Positions 26,322 to 38,205 are shown, counted from the first letter of the stretch. The stretch: 64,000 nucleotides of DNA from Euonymus europaeus (GCA_963580455.1 OY756967.1:10748501-10812500); one strand, 5' to 3'. Notes: generated by a model not told the origin, from the sequence alone. Numbers and translations are program-made.

Positions 26322-27311
26322 TTTGATATAGAAGAACAATAAAAAGTGTACATCGAGCAACTTTGATTGTCCGAAGTTGCTCAACTCTCTCTATGGAGGG
26401 AGCTTTTGAAGGTTTTGTACATTTGTCATAGAAAGTTGTTGTTTTGGCATCGAAATAATCATGCAAGTTCATACTCATAAAATTCGACATAGAAGAACAA
26501 TAAAACGTGCACACCGAGCAACTTTGATTGTCCGAAGTTGCTCAACTCTCTCTATAGAGGAGCTTTTAAAGGGTTTGTCGATTTGTCATAGAAAGTTGCT
26601 GTTTTGGCATCGAAATAATCTTGGAAGCTTATACTCATAAAATTTGACATAGAAGAACAATAAAACGTGTACACCGAGCATCTTTGATGTTCCGAAATGG
26701 GTCAACTCTCTCTATGAAGGAGCTTTTAATTGTTTTATCCATTTGTCATAGAAACTTGGGATTTTGGCATCGAAATAATCTAGGAAGCTTATACTCATAA
26801 AATTTGACATAGAAGAACATTAAAAAGTGTACACCGAGCAACTTTGTTGTTCCGAAGTTGCCCAACTCTCTCTATGGAGGAGCTTTTGAATGTTTTTCCA
26901 TTTGTCATAGAAAGTTGGTCTTTTGCCATCGAAATAATCTTGGAAGCTTATACTCATAAAATTTGACATAGAAGAACATTAAAAAGTGTACACCGAGCAA
27001 CTTTGTTGTTCCGAAGTTGCTCAATTCTCTATATGGAGGAGCTTTTCAAGGTATTGTCCATTTATCATAGAAAGTTGTTGTTTTGCCATCGAAATAATCT
27101 AGGAAGCTTATACTCATGAAATTTGATATAGAAAAACAATAAAAAGTGTACATCGAGCAACTTTGATTGTCCGAAGTTGCTCAACTCTCTCTATGGAGGG
27201 AGCTTTTGAAGGTTTTGTACATTTGTCATAGAAAGTTGTTGTTTTGGCATCGAAATAATCATGGAAGTTCATACTCATAAAATTCGACATAGAAGAACAA
27301 TAAAACGTGCA
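25712..27311. repeat. 5-mer (800 bp) tandem duplication, two copies
   Basis: 25712-26511 and 26512-27311 match at an offset of 800 and read F-G-H-A-B. They differ at several sites, for example attcgtcacag near 25942 against atttgtcatag near 26742, and ggacgagc near 26076 against ggaggagc. The first copy overlaps the end of the second 2880-bp unit. Both end in a chimeric B-to-D join (ataatcatg, then agttcatactcataaaattcg). This duplication looks older than the 2880-bp one, because its copies have diverged more. Confidence 0.85.
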
Positions 27312-30193
27312 CACCGAGCATCTTTGATAGTCCGAAGTTGCTCAACTCTCTCTATGGAGGAGCTTTTAACGGTTTTTTCCATTTGTCATAGAAAGTTGCT
27401 GTTTTGGCATCGAAATAATCTTGGAAGCTTATACTCATAAAATTTGACATAGAAGAACAATAAAACGTGTACACCGAGCATCTTTGATGGTCCGAAATGG
27501 GTCAACTCTCTCTATGAAGATGCTTTTAACTGTTTTATCCATTTGTAATAGAAACTTGGGATTTTGGCATCGAAATAATCTCGAAAGCTTATTCTCATAA
27601 AATTTGACATAGAAGAACAATAAAAAGTGTCAACCGAGCAACTTGGATGTTTCGAAGTTGCTCAACTCTCTCTATGGAGGAGCTTTTGAAGGTTTTGTCC
27701 ATTTGTCATAGAAAGTTGTTGTTTTGTCATCGAAATAATCTTGGAAGCTTATACTCATAAAATTTGACATAGAAGAACAATAAAACGTGTACACCGAGCA
27801 TCTTTGATGGTCCGAAATTGGTCAACTCTCTCTATGAAGGAGCCTTTAACGGTTTTCTCCATTTGTCATAGAAACTTGAGATTTTGGCATCGAAATAATC
27901 TAGGAAGCTTATACTCATGAAATTCGATATAGAAGAACAATAAAAAGTGTACACCGAGCAACTTTGATTGTCCGAAGTTGCTCAACTCTCTCTATGGAGG
28001 GAGCTTTTGAAGGTTTTGTCCATTTGTCATAGAAAGTTGTTGTTTTGGCATCGAAATAATCTTGAAAGCTTATACTCATAAAATTTGACATAGAAGAACA
28101 ATAAAACGTGTACACCGAGTAACTTTGATGTTCCGAAGTTGCTCAACTCTCTCTATGGAGGAGCTTTTGAATGTTTTTTCCATTTGTCATAGAAAGTTGG
28201 TCTTTTGCCATCGAAATAATCTTGGAAGCTTATACTCATAAAATTTGACATAGGAGAACAATAAAAAGTGTACACCGAGCAACTTTGATGTTCCGAAGTT
28301 GCTCAACTCTCTCTATGAAGGAGCTTTTGAATGTTTTGTCCATTTGTCGTAGAAAGTTGGTCTTTTGCCATTGAAATAATCTTGGAAGCTTATACTCATA
28401 AAATTTGACATAGATGAACATTAAAAAGTGTACACCGAGCAACTTTGATAGTACGAAGTTGCTCAACTCTCTCTTTGGAGGAGCTTTTAACGGTTTTGTC
28501 CACTTGTCATAGAAAGTTTGTGTTTTCGCATCGAAATAATTCTTGAAGCTCATACTCAGAAAATTCGACATAGAAGAACAATAAAACGTGCACACCGAGC
28601 ATCTTTGATAGTCCGAAGTTGCTCAACTCTCTCTATGGAGGAGCTTTTAACGGTTTTGTCCATTTGTCATAGAAAGTTGGTGTTTTTGCATTGAAATAAT
28701 CTTGAAAGCTCATTTTCGTAAAATTTAACATAGAAGAACAATAAAAATTGTACACCGAGCAACTTTGATTGTCCGAAGTTGCTCAACTCTCTCTATGGAG
28801 GAGCTTTTAAAGGGTTTGTCGATTTGTCATAGAAAGTTGCTGTTTTGGCATCGAAATAATCTTGGAAGCTTATACTCATAAAATTTGACATAGAAGAACA
28901 ATAAAACGTGTACACCGAGCATCTTTGATGTTCCGAAATGGGTCAACTCTCTCTATGAAGGAGCTTTTAACTGTTTTATCCATTTGTCATAGAAACTTGG
29001 GATTTTGGCATCGAAATAATCTAGGAAGCTTATACTCATAAAATTTGACATAGAAGAACATTAAAAAGTGTACACCGAGCAACTTTGTTGTTCCGAAGTT
29101 GCCCAACTCTCTCTATGGAGGAGCTTTTGAATGTTTTTCCATTTATCATAGAAAGTTGGTCTTTTGCCATCGAAATAATCTTGGAAGCTTATACTCATAA
29201 AATTTGACATAGAAGAACATTAAAAAGTGTACACCGAGCAACTTTGTTGTTCCGAAGTTGCTCAATTCTCTATATGGAGGAGCTTTTCAAGGTATTGTCC
29301 ATTTATCATAGAAAGTTGTTGTTTTCCCATCGAAATAATCTAGGAAGCTTATACTCATGAAATTTGATATAGAAAAACAATAAAAAGTGTACATCGAGCA
29401 ACTTTGATTGTCCGAAGTTGCTCAACTTTCTCTATGGAGGGAGCTTTTGAAGGTTTTGTACATTTGTCATAGAAAGTTGTTGTTTTGGTATTGAAATAAT
29501 CTTGGAAGCTTATACTCATAAAATTTGACATAGAAGAACAATAAAACGTGTACACCGAGCAACTTTGATGTTCCGAAGTTGCTGAACTCTCTCTATGGAG
29601 GGAGCTTTTGAAGGTTTTGTCCATTTGTCATAGAAAGTTGTTGTTTTGGCATCGAAATAATCTTGGAAGCTTATACTCATAAAATTTGACAAAGGAGAAC
29701 AATAAAAAGTGTACACCGAGCAACTTTGATGTTCCGAAGTTGCTCAACTCTCTCTATGAAGGAGCTTTTGAATGTTTTGTCCATTTGTCGTAGAAAGTTG
29801 GTCTTTTGCCATCGAAATAATCTTGGAAGCTTATACTCATAAAATTTGACATAGATGAACATTAAAAAGTGTACACCGAGCAACTTTGATAGTACGAAGT
29901 TGCTCAACTCTCTCTATGGAGGAGCTTTTGAATGTTTTGTCCATTTGTCGTAGAAAATTGGTCTTTTGCCATCGAAATAATCTTGGAAGCTTATGCTCAA
30001 AAAATTTGACATAGATGAACATTAAAAAGTGTACACCGAGCAACTTCGATAGTCCGAAGTTGCTCAACTCTCTCTATGGAGGAGCTTTTAACGGTTTTGA
30101 CCATTTGTCATAGAAAGTTTGTGTTTTCGCATCGAAATAATCCTGGAAGCTCATACTCATAAAATTCGAAGTAGATGAACAATAAAACGTGCA
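27312..30193. repeat. 18-mer HOR, 2882 bp, first copy
   Basis: Order is X-G-I-J-B-H'-C-D-E-F-G-H-A-B-B-C-C-D. The end of this unit carries the cgaagtagatgaac marker in an undeleted D monomer (about 30130-30180). The segment from 29027 onward is also the first copy of the 12-mer H-A-B-B-C-C-D-X-G-I-J-B, which runs on to 30948 and reappears three times at 43444-49209 at an offset of 14417. Confidence 0.88.
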
Positions 30194-31680
30194 CACCGAG
30201 CATCTTTGATAGTCCGAAGTTGCTCAACTCTCTCTATGGAGGAGCTTTTAACGGTTTTGTCCATTTGTCATAGAAAGTTGCTGTTTTGGCATCGAAATAA
30301 TCTTGGAAGCTTATACTCATAAAATTTGACATAGAAGAACAATAAAACGTGTACATCGAGCATCTTTGATGATCCGAAATGGGTCAACTCTCTCTATGAA
30401 GGAGCTTTTAACTGTTTTATCCATTTGTAATAGAAACTTGGGATTTTGGCATCGAAATAATCTCGGATGCTTATACTCATAAAATTTGACATAGAAGAAC
30501 AATAAAAAGTGTCAACCGAGCAACTTGGATGTTTCGAAGTTGCTCAACTCTCTCTATGGAGGAGCTTTTGAAGGTTTTGTCCATTTGTCATAGAAAGTTG
30601 TTGTTTGGTCATCGAAATAATCTTGGAAGCTTATACTCATAAAATTTGACATAGAAGAACAATAAAACGTGTACACCGAGCATCTTTGATGGTCCGAAAT
30701 TGGTCAACTCTCTCTATGAAGGAGCCTTTAACAGTTTTCTCCATTTGTCATAGAAACTTGGGATTTTGGCATCGAAATAATCTAGGAAGCTTATACTCAT
30801 GAAATTCGATATAGAAGAACAATAAAAAGTGTACACCGAGCAACTTTGATTGTCCGAAGTTGCTCAACTCTCTCTTTGGAGGGAGCTTTTGAAGGTTTTG
30901 TCCATTTGTCATAGAAAGTTGTTGTTTTGGCATCGAAATAATCTTGAAAGCTTATACTCATAAAATTTGACATAGAAGAACAATAAAACGTGTACACCGA
31001 GCAACTTTGATGTTCCGAAGTTGCTCAACTCTCTCTATGGAGGAGCTTTTGAATGTTTTTTCTATTTGTCATAGAAAGTTGGTCTTTTGCCATCGAAATA
31101 ATCTTGGAAGCTTATACTCATAAAATTTGACATAGGAGAACAATAAAAAGTGTACACCGAGCAACTTTGATGTTCCGAAGTTGCTCAACTCTCTCTATGA
31201 AGGAGCTTTTGAATGTTTTGTCCATTTGTCATAGAAAGTTGGTCTTTTGCCATTGAAATAATCTTGGAAGCTTATACTCATAAAATTTGACATAGATGAA
31301 CATTAAAAAGTGTACACCGAGCAACTTTGATAGTACGAAGTTGCTCAACTCTCTCTTTGGAGGAGCTTTTAACGGTTTTGTCCACTTGTCATAGAAAGTT
31401 TGTGTTTTCGCATCGAAATAATCCTTGAAGCTCATACTCAGAAAATTCGACATAGAAGAACAATAAAACGTGCACACCGAGCATATTTGATAGTCCGAAG
31501 TTGCTCAACTCTCTCTATGGAGGAGCTTTTAACGGTTTTGTCCATTTGTCATAGAAAGTTGGTGTTTTTGCATTGAAATAATCTTGGAAGCTCATTTTCG
31601 TAAAATTTAACATAGAAGAACAATAAAAATTGTACACCGAGCAACTTTGATTGTCCGAAGTTGCTCAACTCTCTCTATGG
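30194..31680. repeat. 18-mer HOR, partial second copy (about 1487 bp)
   Basis: Repeats 27312-28798 at an offset of 2882 through X-G-I-J-B-H'-C-D-E. The match breaks near 31680: the first copy goes on to F, here the sequence passes to B, matching about 29440 onward at an offset of 2243. The step of 639 bp is four monomers. The same segment reappears after the third 1922-bp unit at an offset of 18261, about 49209-49940. Confidence 0.85.
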
Positions 31681-33015
31681 AGGGAGCTTTTGAAGGTTTT
31701 GTACATTTGTCATAGAAAGTTGTTGTTTTCGCATCGAAATAATCTTGGAAGCTTATACTCATAAAATTTGACATAGAAGAACAATAAAACGTGTACACCG
31801 AGCAACTTTGATGTTCCGAAGTTGCTGAACTCTCTCTATGGAGGGAGATTTTGAAGGTTTTGTCCATTTGTCATAGAAAGTTGTTGTTTTGGTATCGAAA
31901 TAATCTTGGAAGCTTATACTCATAAAATTTGACAAAGGAGAACAATAAAAAGTGTACACCGAGCAACTTTGATGTTCCGAAGTTGCTCAACTCTCTCTAT
32001 GAAGGAGCTTTTGAATGTTTTGTCCATTTGTCGTAGAAAGTTGGTCTTTTGCCATCGAAATAATCTTGGAAGCTTATACTCATAAAATTTGACATAGATG
32101 AACATTAAAAAGTGTACACCGAGCAACTTTGATAGTACGAAGTTGCTCAACTCTCTCTTTGGAGGAGCTTTTAACGGTTTTGTCCACTTGTCATAGAAAG
32201 TTTGTGTTTTCGCATCGAAATAATCCTTGAAGCTCATACTCAGAAAATTCGACATAGAAGAACAATAAAACGTGCACACCGAGCATATTTGATAGTCCGA
32301 AGTTGCTCAACTCTCTCTATGGAGGAGCTTTTAACGGTTTTGTCCATTTGTCATAGAAAGTTGGTGTTTTTGCATTGAAATAATCTTGGAAGCTCATTTT
32401 CGTAAAATTTAACATAGGAGAACAGTAAAAAGTGTACACCGAGCAACTTTGATGTTCCGAAGTTGCTCAACTCTCTCTATGAAGGAGCTTTTGAATGTTT
32501 TGTCCATTTGTCATAGAAAGTTGGTCTTTTGCCATTGAAATAATCTTGGAAGCTTATACTCATAAAATTTGACATAGATGAACATTAAAAAGTGTACACC
32601 GAGCAACTTTGATGGTACGAAGTTGCTCAACTCTCTCTTTGGAGGAGCTTTTAACGGTTTTGTCCACTTGTCATAGAAAGTTTGTGTTTTCGCATCGAAA
32701 TAATCCTTGAAGCTCATACTCAGAAAATTCGACATAGAAGAACAATAAAACGTGCACACCGAGCATATTTGATAGTCCGAAGTTGCTCAACTCTCTCTAT
32801 GGAGGAGCTTTTAACGGTTTTGTCCATTTGTCATAGAAAGTTGGTGTTTTTGCATTGAAATAATCTTGGAAGCTCATTTTCGTAAAATTTAACATAGAAG
32901 AACAATAAAAATTGTACACCGAGCAACTTTGATTGTCCGAAGTTGCTCAACTCTCTCTATGGAGGGAGCTTTTGAAGGTTTTGTACATTTGTCATAGAAA
33001 GTTGTTGTTTTCGCA
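31681..33015. repeat. Mosaic segment with a 3-mer (480 bp) duplication
   Basis: Order is B-B-C-D-E-C-D-E-B. The C-D-E trio is doubled, about 31937-32416 and 32417-32896, at an offset of 480. The join is an E monomer whose tail switches to the aggagaac form. The doubled trio is found again at about 38250-39210 and 41260-42220, so it was copied as part of the larger 3012-bp units and is older than they are. Confidence 0.85.
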
Positions 33016-33242
33016 TCGAAATAATCTTGGAAGCTTATACTCATAAAATTTGACATAGAAGAACAATAAAACGTGTACACCGAGCAACTTTGATGTTCCG
33101 AAGTTGCTCAACTCTCTCTATGGAGGGAGCTTTTGAAGGTTTTGTCCATTTGTCATAGAAAGTTGTTGTTTTGGCATCGAAATAATCTTGGAAGCTTATA
33201 CTCATAAAATTTGATATAGGAGAACAATAAAAAGTGTACACC

Positions 33243-33270
33243 GAGCAACTTTGATGTTCCGAAGTTGCTC
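33243..33270. other. Dyad-symmetry motif of the monomer (typical form)
   Basis: gagcaactt and aagttgctc are exact reverse complements of 9 bp, separated by tgatgttccg. If the strand were RNA or extruded DNA, a further T-G wobble and a G-C pair would extend the stem to 11 pairs with a 6-base loop. The motif recurs in the majority of monomers across the window. Dyad symmetries and cruciform-forming sequences have been proposed to mark centromeric satellites that lack a CENP-B box. Applying that idea here is inference. Confidence 0.85.
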
Positions 33271-33351
33271 AACTCTCTCTATGAAGGAGCTTTCGAATGT
33301 TTTGTCCATTTGTCGTAGAAAGTTGGTCTTTTGCCATCGAAATAATCTTGG

Positions 33352-33357
33352 AAGCTT
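33352..33357. other. HindIII site that recurs once per monomer
   Basis: aagctt lies inside ggaagcttat in most monomers. It is lost in types D and E, which read gaagctcat, and in scattered copies such as ggaagctgat near 44402, 46325, 56290, 58501 and 60392. A HindIII digest should therefore give a ladder with a 160-bp step, with dimers and longer bands where D or E monomers occur. This is a physical landmark, with no function implied. Confidence 0.9.
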
Positions 33358-33560
33358 ATACTCATAAAATTTGACATAGATGAACATTAAAAAGTGTACA
33401 CCGAGCAACTTTGATAGTACGAAGTTGCTCAACTCTCTCTATGGAGGAGCTTTTGAATGTTTTGTCCATTTGTCGTAGAAAGATGGTCTTTTGCCATCGA
33501 AATAATCTTGGAAGCTTATACTCAAAAAATTTGACATAGATGAACATTAAAAAGTGTACA

Positions 33561-33688
33561 CCGAGCAACTTCGATAGTCCGAAGTTGCTCAACTCTCTCT
33601 ATGGAGGAGCTTTTAACGGTTTTGTCCATTTGTCATAGAAAGTTTGTGTTTATAAAATTCGAAGTAGATGAACAATAAAACGTGCACA
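33561..33688. repeat. Truncated type D monomer (Dt), 128 bp, first of 12 copies
   Basis: A full D monomer reads gtttgtgttttcgcatcg and continues to actcataaaattcg. In this copy gtttgtgttt is joined directly to ataaaattcg, removing 32 bp including the cgaaataatc box and the position of the HindIII site. The junction falls between 33651 and 33652. The identical junction recurs after 35381, 37111, 39962, 42974, 50630, 52841, 53770, 55981, 58192, 60083 and 63254, and nowhere to the left. All copies carry the downstream marker cgaagtagatgaac, which also occurs in the undeleted D monomers at about 30167, 44583, 46505 and 48427. These look like the parental form. No microhomology is visible at the junction, which suggests one non-homologous deletion that was later copied with its neighbours. 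Confidence 0.95.
33563..33590. other. Perfect 11-bp dyad variant
   Basis: Here the arms are gagcaacttcg and cgaagttgctc, an exact 11-bp inverted repeat around a 6-base spacer (atagtc). The change from tttg to ttcg converts the wobble position of the typical motif into a true pair. The same variant sits just before every truncated D monomer and also in the 1922-bp units (for example near 44453, 46375 and 48299), so it travels with the second C monomer of the C-C-D string. Confidence 0.85.
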
Positions 33689-34010
33689 CCGAGCATCTTT
33701 GATAGTCCGAAGTTGCTCAACTCTCTCTATGGAGGAGCTTTTAACGGTTTTGTCCATTTGTCATAGAAAGTTGGTGTTTTTGCATTGAAATAATCTTGAA
33801 AGCTCATTTTCGTAAAATTTAACATAGAAGAACAATAAAAATTGTACACCGAGCAACTTTGATTGTCCGAAGTTGCTCAACTCTCTCTATGGAGGAGCTT
33901 TTAAAGGGTTTGTTGATTTGTCATAGAAAGTTGCTGTTTTGGCATCGAAATAATCTTGGAAGCTTATACTCATAAAATTTGACATAGAAGAACAATAAAA
34001 CGTGTACACC

Positions 34011-34038
34011 GAGCATCTTTGATGTTCCGAAATGGGTC
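34011..34038. other. Dyad-broken form of the motif (before type G)
   Basis: The motif position reads gagcatctt on the left and aaatgggtc on the right, so the two arms no longer pair. The equivalent before type J reads aaattggtc. These broken forms recur at fixed places in each higher-order unit, before G and before J or X-linked G monomers, while most other monomers keep the arms intact. A third state, gagcatctt with an intact aagttgctc arm, follows D and X monomers. The pattern is seen directly; any effect on protein binding is inference. Confidence 0.85.
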
Positions 34039-34745
34039 AACTCTCTCTATGAAGGAGCTTTTAACTGTTTTATCCATTTGTCATAGAAACTTGGGATTTT
34101 GGCATCGAAATAATCTAGGAAGCTTATACTCATAAAATTTGACATAGAAGAACATTAAAAAGTGTACACCGAGCAACTTTGTTGTTCCGAAGTTGCCCAA
34201 CTCTCTCTATGGAGGAGCTTTTGAATGTTTTTCCATTTGTCATAGAAAGTTGGTCTTTTGCCATCGAAATAATCTTGGAAGCTTATACTCATAAAATTTG
34301 ACATAGAAGAACATTAAAAAGTGTACACCGAGCAACTTTTTTGTTCCGAAGTTGCTCAATTCTCTATATGGAGGAGCTTTTCAAGGTATTGTCCATTTAT
34401 CATAGAAAGTTGTTGTTTTGCCATCGAAATAATCTAGGAAGCTTATACTCATGAAATTTGATACAGAAAAACAATAAAAAGTGTACATCGAGCAACTTTG
34501 ATTGTCCGAAGTTGCTCAACTCTCTCTATGGAGGGAGCTTTTGAAGGTTTTGTACATTTGTCATAGAAAGTTGTTGTTTTGGTATTGAAATAATCTTGGA
34601 AGCTTATACTCATAAAATTTGACATAGAAGAACAATAAAATGTGTACACCGAGCAACTTTGATGTTCCGAAGTTGCTGAACTCTCTCTATGGAGGGAGAT
34701 TTTGAAGGTTTTGTCCATTTGTCATAGAAAGTTGTTGTTTTGGTA

Positions 34746-36475
34746 TCGAAATAATCTTGGAAGCTTATACTCATAAAATTTGACATAGAAGAACAATAAA
34801 ACGTGTACACCGAGCAACTTTGATGTTCCGAAGTTGCTCAACTCTCTCTATGGAGGGAGCTTTTGAAGGTTTTGTCCATTTGTCATAGAAAGTTGTTGTT
34901 TTGGCATCGAAATAATCTTGGAAGCTTATACTCATAAAATTTGATATAGGAGAACAATAAAAAGTGTACACCGAGCAACTTTGATGTTCCGAAGTTGCTC
35001 AACTCTCTCTATGAAGGAGCTTTCGAATGTTTTGTCCATTTGTCGTAGAAAGTTGGTCTTTTGCCATCGAAATAATCTTGGAAGCTTATACTCATAAAAT
35101 TTGACATAGATGAACATTAAAAAGTGTACACCGAGCAACTTTGATAGTACGAAGTTGCTCAACTCTCTCTATGGAGGAGCTTTTGAATGTTTTGTCCATT
35201 TGTCGTAGAAAGATGGTCTTTTGCCATCGAAATAATCTTGGAAGCTTATACTCAAAAAATTTGACATAGATGAACATTAAAAAGTGTACACCGAGCAACT
35301 TCGATAGTCCGAAGTTGCTCAACTCTCTCTATGGAGGAGCTTTTAACGGTTTTGTCCATTTGTCATAGAAAGTTTGTGTTTATAAAATTCGAAGTAGATG
35401 AACAATAAAACGTGCACACCGAGCATCTTTGATAGTCCGAAGTTGCTCAACTCTCTCTATGGAGGAGCTTTTAACGGTTTTGTCCATTTGTCATAGAAAG
35501 TTGGTGTTTTTGCATTGAAATAATCTTGAAAGCTCATTTTCGTAAAATTTAACATAGAAGAACAATAAAAATTGTACACCGAGCAACTTTGATTGTCCGA
35601 AGTTGCTCAACTCTCTCTATGGAGGAGCTTTTAAAGGGTTTGTTGATTTGTCATAGAAAGTTGCTGTTTTGGCATCGAAATAATCTTGGAAGCTTATACT
35701 CATAAAATTTGACATAGAAGAACAATAAAACGTGTACACCGAGCATCTTTGATGTTCCGAAATGGGTCAACTCTCTCTATGAAGGAGCTTTTAACTGTTT
35801 TATCCATTTGTCATAGAAACTTGGGATTTTGGCATCGAAATAATCTAGGAAGCTTATACTCATAAAATTTGACATAGAAGAACATTAAAAAGTGTACACC
35901 GAGCAACTTTGTTGTTCCGAAGTTGCCCAACTCTCTCTATGGAGGAGCTTTTGAATGTTTTTCCATTTGTCATAGAAAGTTGGTCTTTTGCCATCGAAAT
36001 AATCTTGGAAGCTTATACTCATAAAATTTGACATAGAAGAACATTAAAAAGTGTACACCGAGCAACTTTTTTGTTCCGAAGTTGCTCAATTCTCTATATG
36101 GAGGAGCTTTTCAAGGTATTGTCCATTTATCATAGAAAGTTGTTGTTTTGCCATCGAAATAATCTAGGAAGCTTATACTCATGAAATTTGATACAGAAAA
36201 ACAATAAAAAGTGTACATCGAGCAACTTTGATTGTCCGAAGTTGCTCAACTCTCTCTATGGAGGGAGCTTTTGAAGGTTTTGTACATTTGTCATAGAAAG
36301 TTGTTGTTTTGGTATTGAAATAATCTTGGAAGCTTATACTCATAAAATTTGACATAGAAGAACAATAAAATGTGTACACCGAGCAACTTTGATGTTCCGA
36401 AGTTGCTGAACTCTCTCTATGGAGGGAGATTTTGAAGGTTTTGTCCATTTGTCATAGAAAGTTGTTGTTTTGGTA
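34746..36475. repeat. 11-mer HOR, 1730 bp, copy 2
   Basis: I saw no difference from the unit on its left over the whole length. All four private markers recur at exactly +1730. Boundaries are set where the first copy's left edge (ttcgcatcg) and this copy's (ttggtatcg) stop matching. Confidence 0.95.
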
Positions 36476-38205
36476 TCGAAATAATCTTGGAAGCTTATAC
36501 TCATAAAATTTGACATAGAAGAACAATAAAACGTGTACACCGAGCAACTTTGATGTTCCGAAGTTGCTCAACTCTCTCTATGGAGGGAGCTTTTGAAGGT
36601 TTTGTCCATTTGTCATAGAAAGTTGTTGTTTTGGCATCGAAATAATCTTGGAAGCTTATACTCATAAAATTTGATATAGGAGAACAATAAAAAGTGTACA
36701 CCGAGCAACTTTGATGTTCCGAAGTTGCTCAACTCTCTCTATGAAGGAGCTTTCGAATGTTTTGTCCATTTGTCGTAGAAAGTTGGTCTTTTGCCATCGA
36801 AATAATCTTGGAAGCTTATACTCATAAAATTTGACATAGATGAACATTAAAAAGTGTACACCGAGCAACTTTGATAGTACGAAGTTGCTCAACTCTCTCT
36901 ATGGAGGAGCTTTTGAATGTTTTGTCCATTTGTCGTAGAAAGATGGTCTTTTGCCATCGAAATAATCTTGGAAGCTTATACTCAAAAAATTTGACATAGA
37001 TGAACATTAAAAAGTGTACACCGAGCAACTTCGATAGTCCGAAGTTGCTCAACTCTCTCTATGGAGGAGCTTTTAACGGTTTTGTCCATTTGTCATAGAA
37101 AGTTTGTGTTTATAAAATTCGAAGTAGATGAACAATAAAACGTGCACACCGAGCATCTTTGATAGTCCGAAGTTGCTCAACTCTCTCTATGGAGGAGCTT
37201 TTAACGGTTTTGTCCATTTGTCATAGAAAGTTGGTGTTTTTGCATTGAAATAATCTTGAAAGCTCATTTTCGTAAAATTTAACATAGAAGAACAATAAAA
37301 ATTGTACACCGAGCAACTTTGATTGTCCGAAGTTGCTCAACTCTCTCTATGGAGGAGCTTTTAAAGGGTTTGTTGATTTGTCATAGAAAGTTGCTGTTTT
37401 GGCATCGAAATAATCTTGGAAGCTTATACTCATAAAATTTGACATAGAAGAACAATAAAACGTGTACACCGAGCATCTTTGATGTTCCGAAATGGGTCAA
37501 CTCTCTCTATGAAGGAGCTTTTAACTGTTTTATCCATTTGTCATAGAAACTTGGGATTTTGGCATCGAAATAATCTAGGAAGCTTATACTCATAAAATTT
37601 GACATAGAAGAACATTAAAAAGTGTACACCGAGCAACTTTGTTGTTCCGAAGTTGCCCAACTCTCTCTATGGAGGAGCTTTTGAATGTTTTTCCATTTGT
37701 CATAGAAAGTTGGTCTTTTGCCATCGAAATAATCTTGGAAGCTTATACTCATAAAATTTGACATAGAAGAACATTAAAAAGTGTACACCGAGCAACTTTT
37801 TTGTTCCGAAGTTGCTCAATTCTCTATATGGAGGAGCTTTTCAAGGTATTGTCCATTTATCATAGAAAGTTGTTGTTTTGCCATCGAAATAATCTAGGAA
37901 GCTTATACTCATGAAATTTGATACAGAAAAACAATAAAAAGTGTACATCGAGCAACTTTGATTGTCCGAAGTTGCTCAACTCTCTCTATGGAGGGAGCTT
38001 TTGAAGGTTTTGTACATTTGTCATAGAAAGTTGTTGTTTTGGTATTGAAATAATCTTGGAAGCTTATACTCATAAAATTTGACATAGAAGAACAATAAAA
38101 CGTGTACACCGAGCAACTTTGATGTTCCGAAGTTGCTGAACTCTCTCTATGGAGGGAGATTTTGAAGGTTTTGTCCATTTGTCATAGAAAGTTGTTGTTT
38201 TGGTA
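36476..38205. repeat. 11-mer HOR, 1730 bp, copy 3
   Basis: Matches copy 2 until about 38100, where aaatgtgtac becomes aaacgtgtac. It then leaves the pattern at about 38240 with ttgacaaaggag in place of ttgacatagaag. It overlaps the start of the 3012-bp repeat, which begins near 37622. Confidence 0.93.

Larger units (their letters stand above)
33241..33400. repeat. Reference monomer (type C), exactly 160 bp
   Basis: This copy is a convenient example, counted from ccgagcaact to the base before the next ccgagcaact at 33401. In order it holds the dyad (33243-33270), a short CT run (ctctctct), the gaaggagc box, the variable type-defining stretch (here ttcgaatgttttgtcc and gtcttttgccatcg), the nearly invariant cgaaataatc box, a HindIII site (aagctt, 33352-33357), and an A-rich tail from ataaaatttgac to the next monomer. 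Most type differences lie between the gaggagc box and cgaaataatc, and in the dyad. The cgaaataatc and agaacaataaaa boxes are the most constant. Because 160 is not a multiple of three, reading frames change from one monomer to the next, so the unit cannot code for a continuous tandem-repeat protein. Confidence 0.95.
33016..34745. repeat. 11-mer HOR, 1730 bp, copy 1
   Basis: Order is B-C-C-Dt-E-F-G-H-A-B-B. The length is 11 monomers minus the 32-bp deletion in Dt. Private markers include gaaagatggtc near 33480, gtttgttgattt near 33908, caacttttttg near 34334 and ttgatacagaaaaac near 34459. All are shared by the next two copies. Confidence 0.95.
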
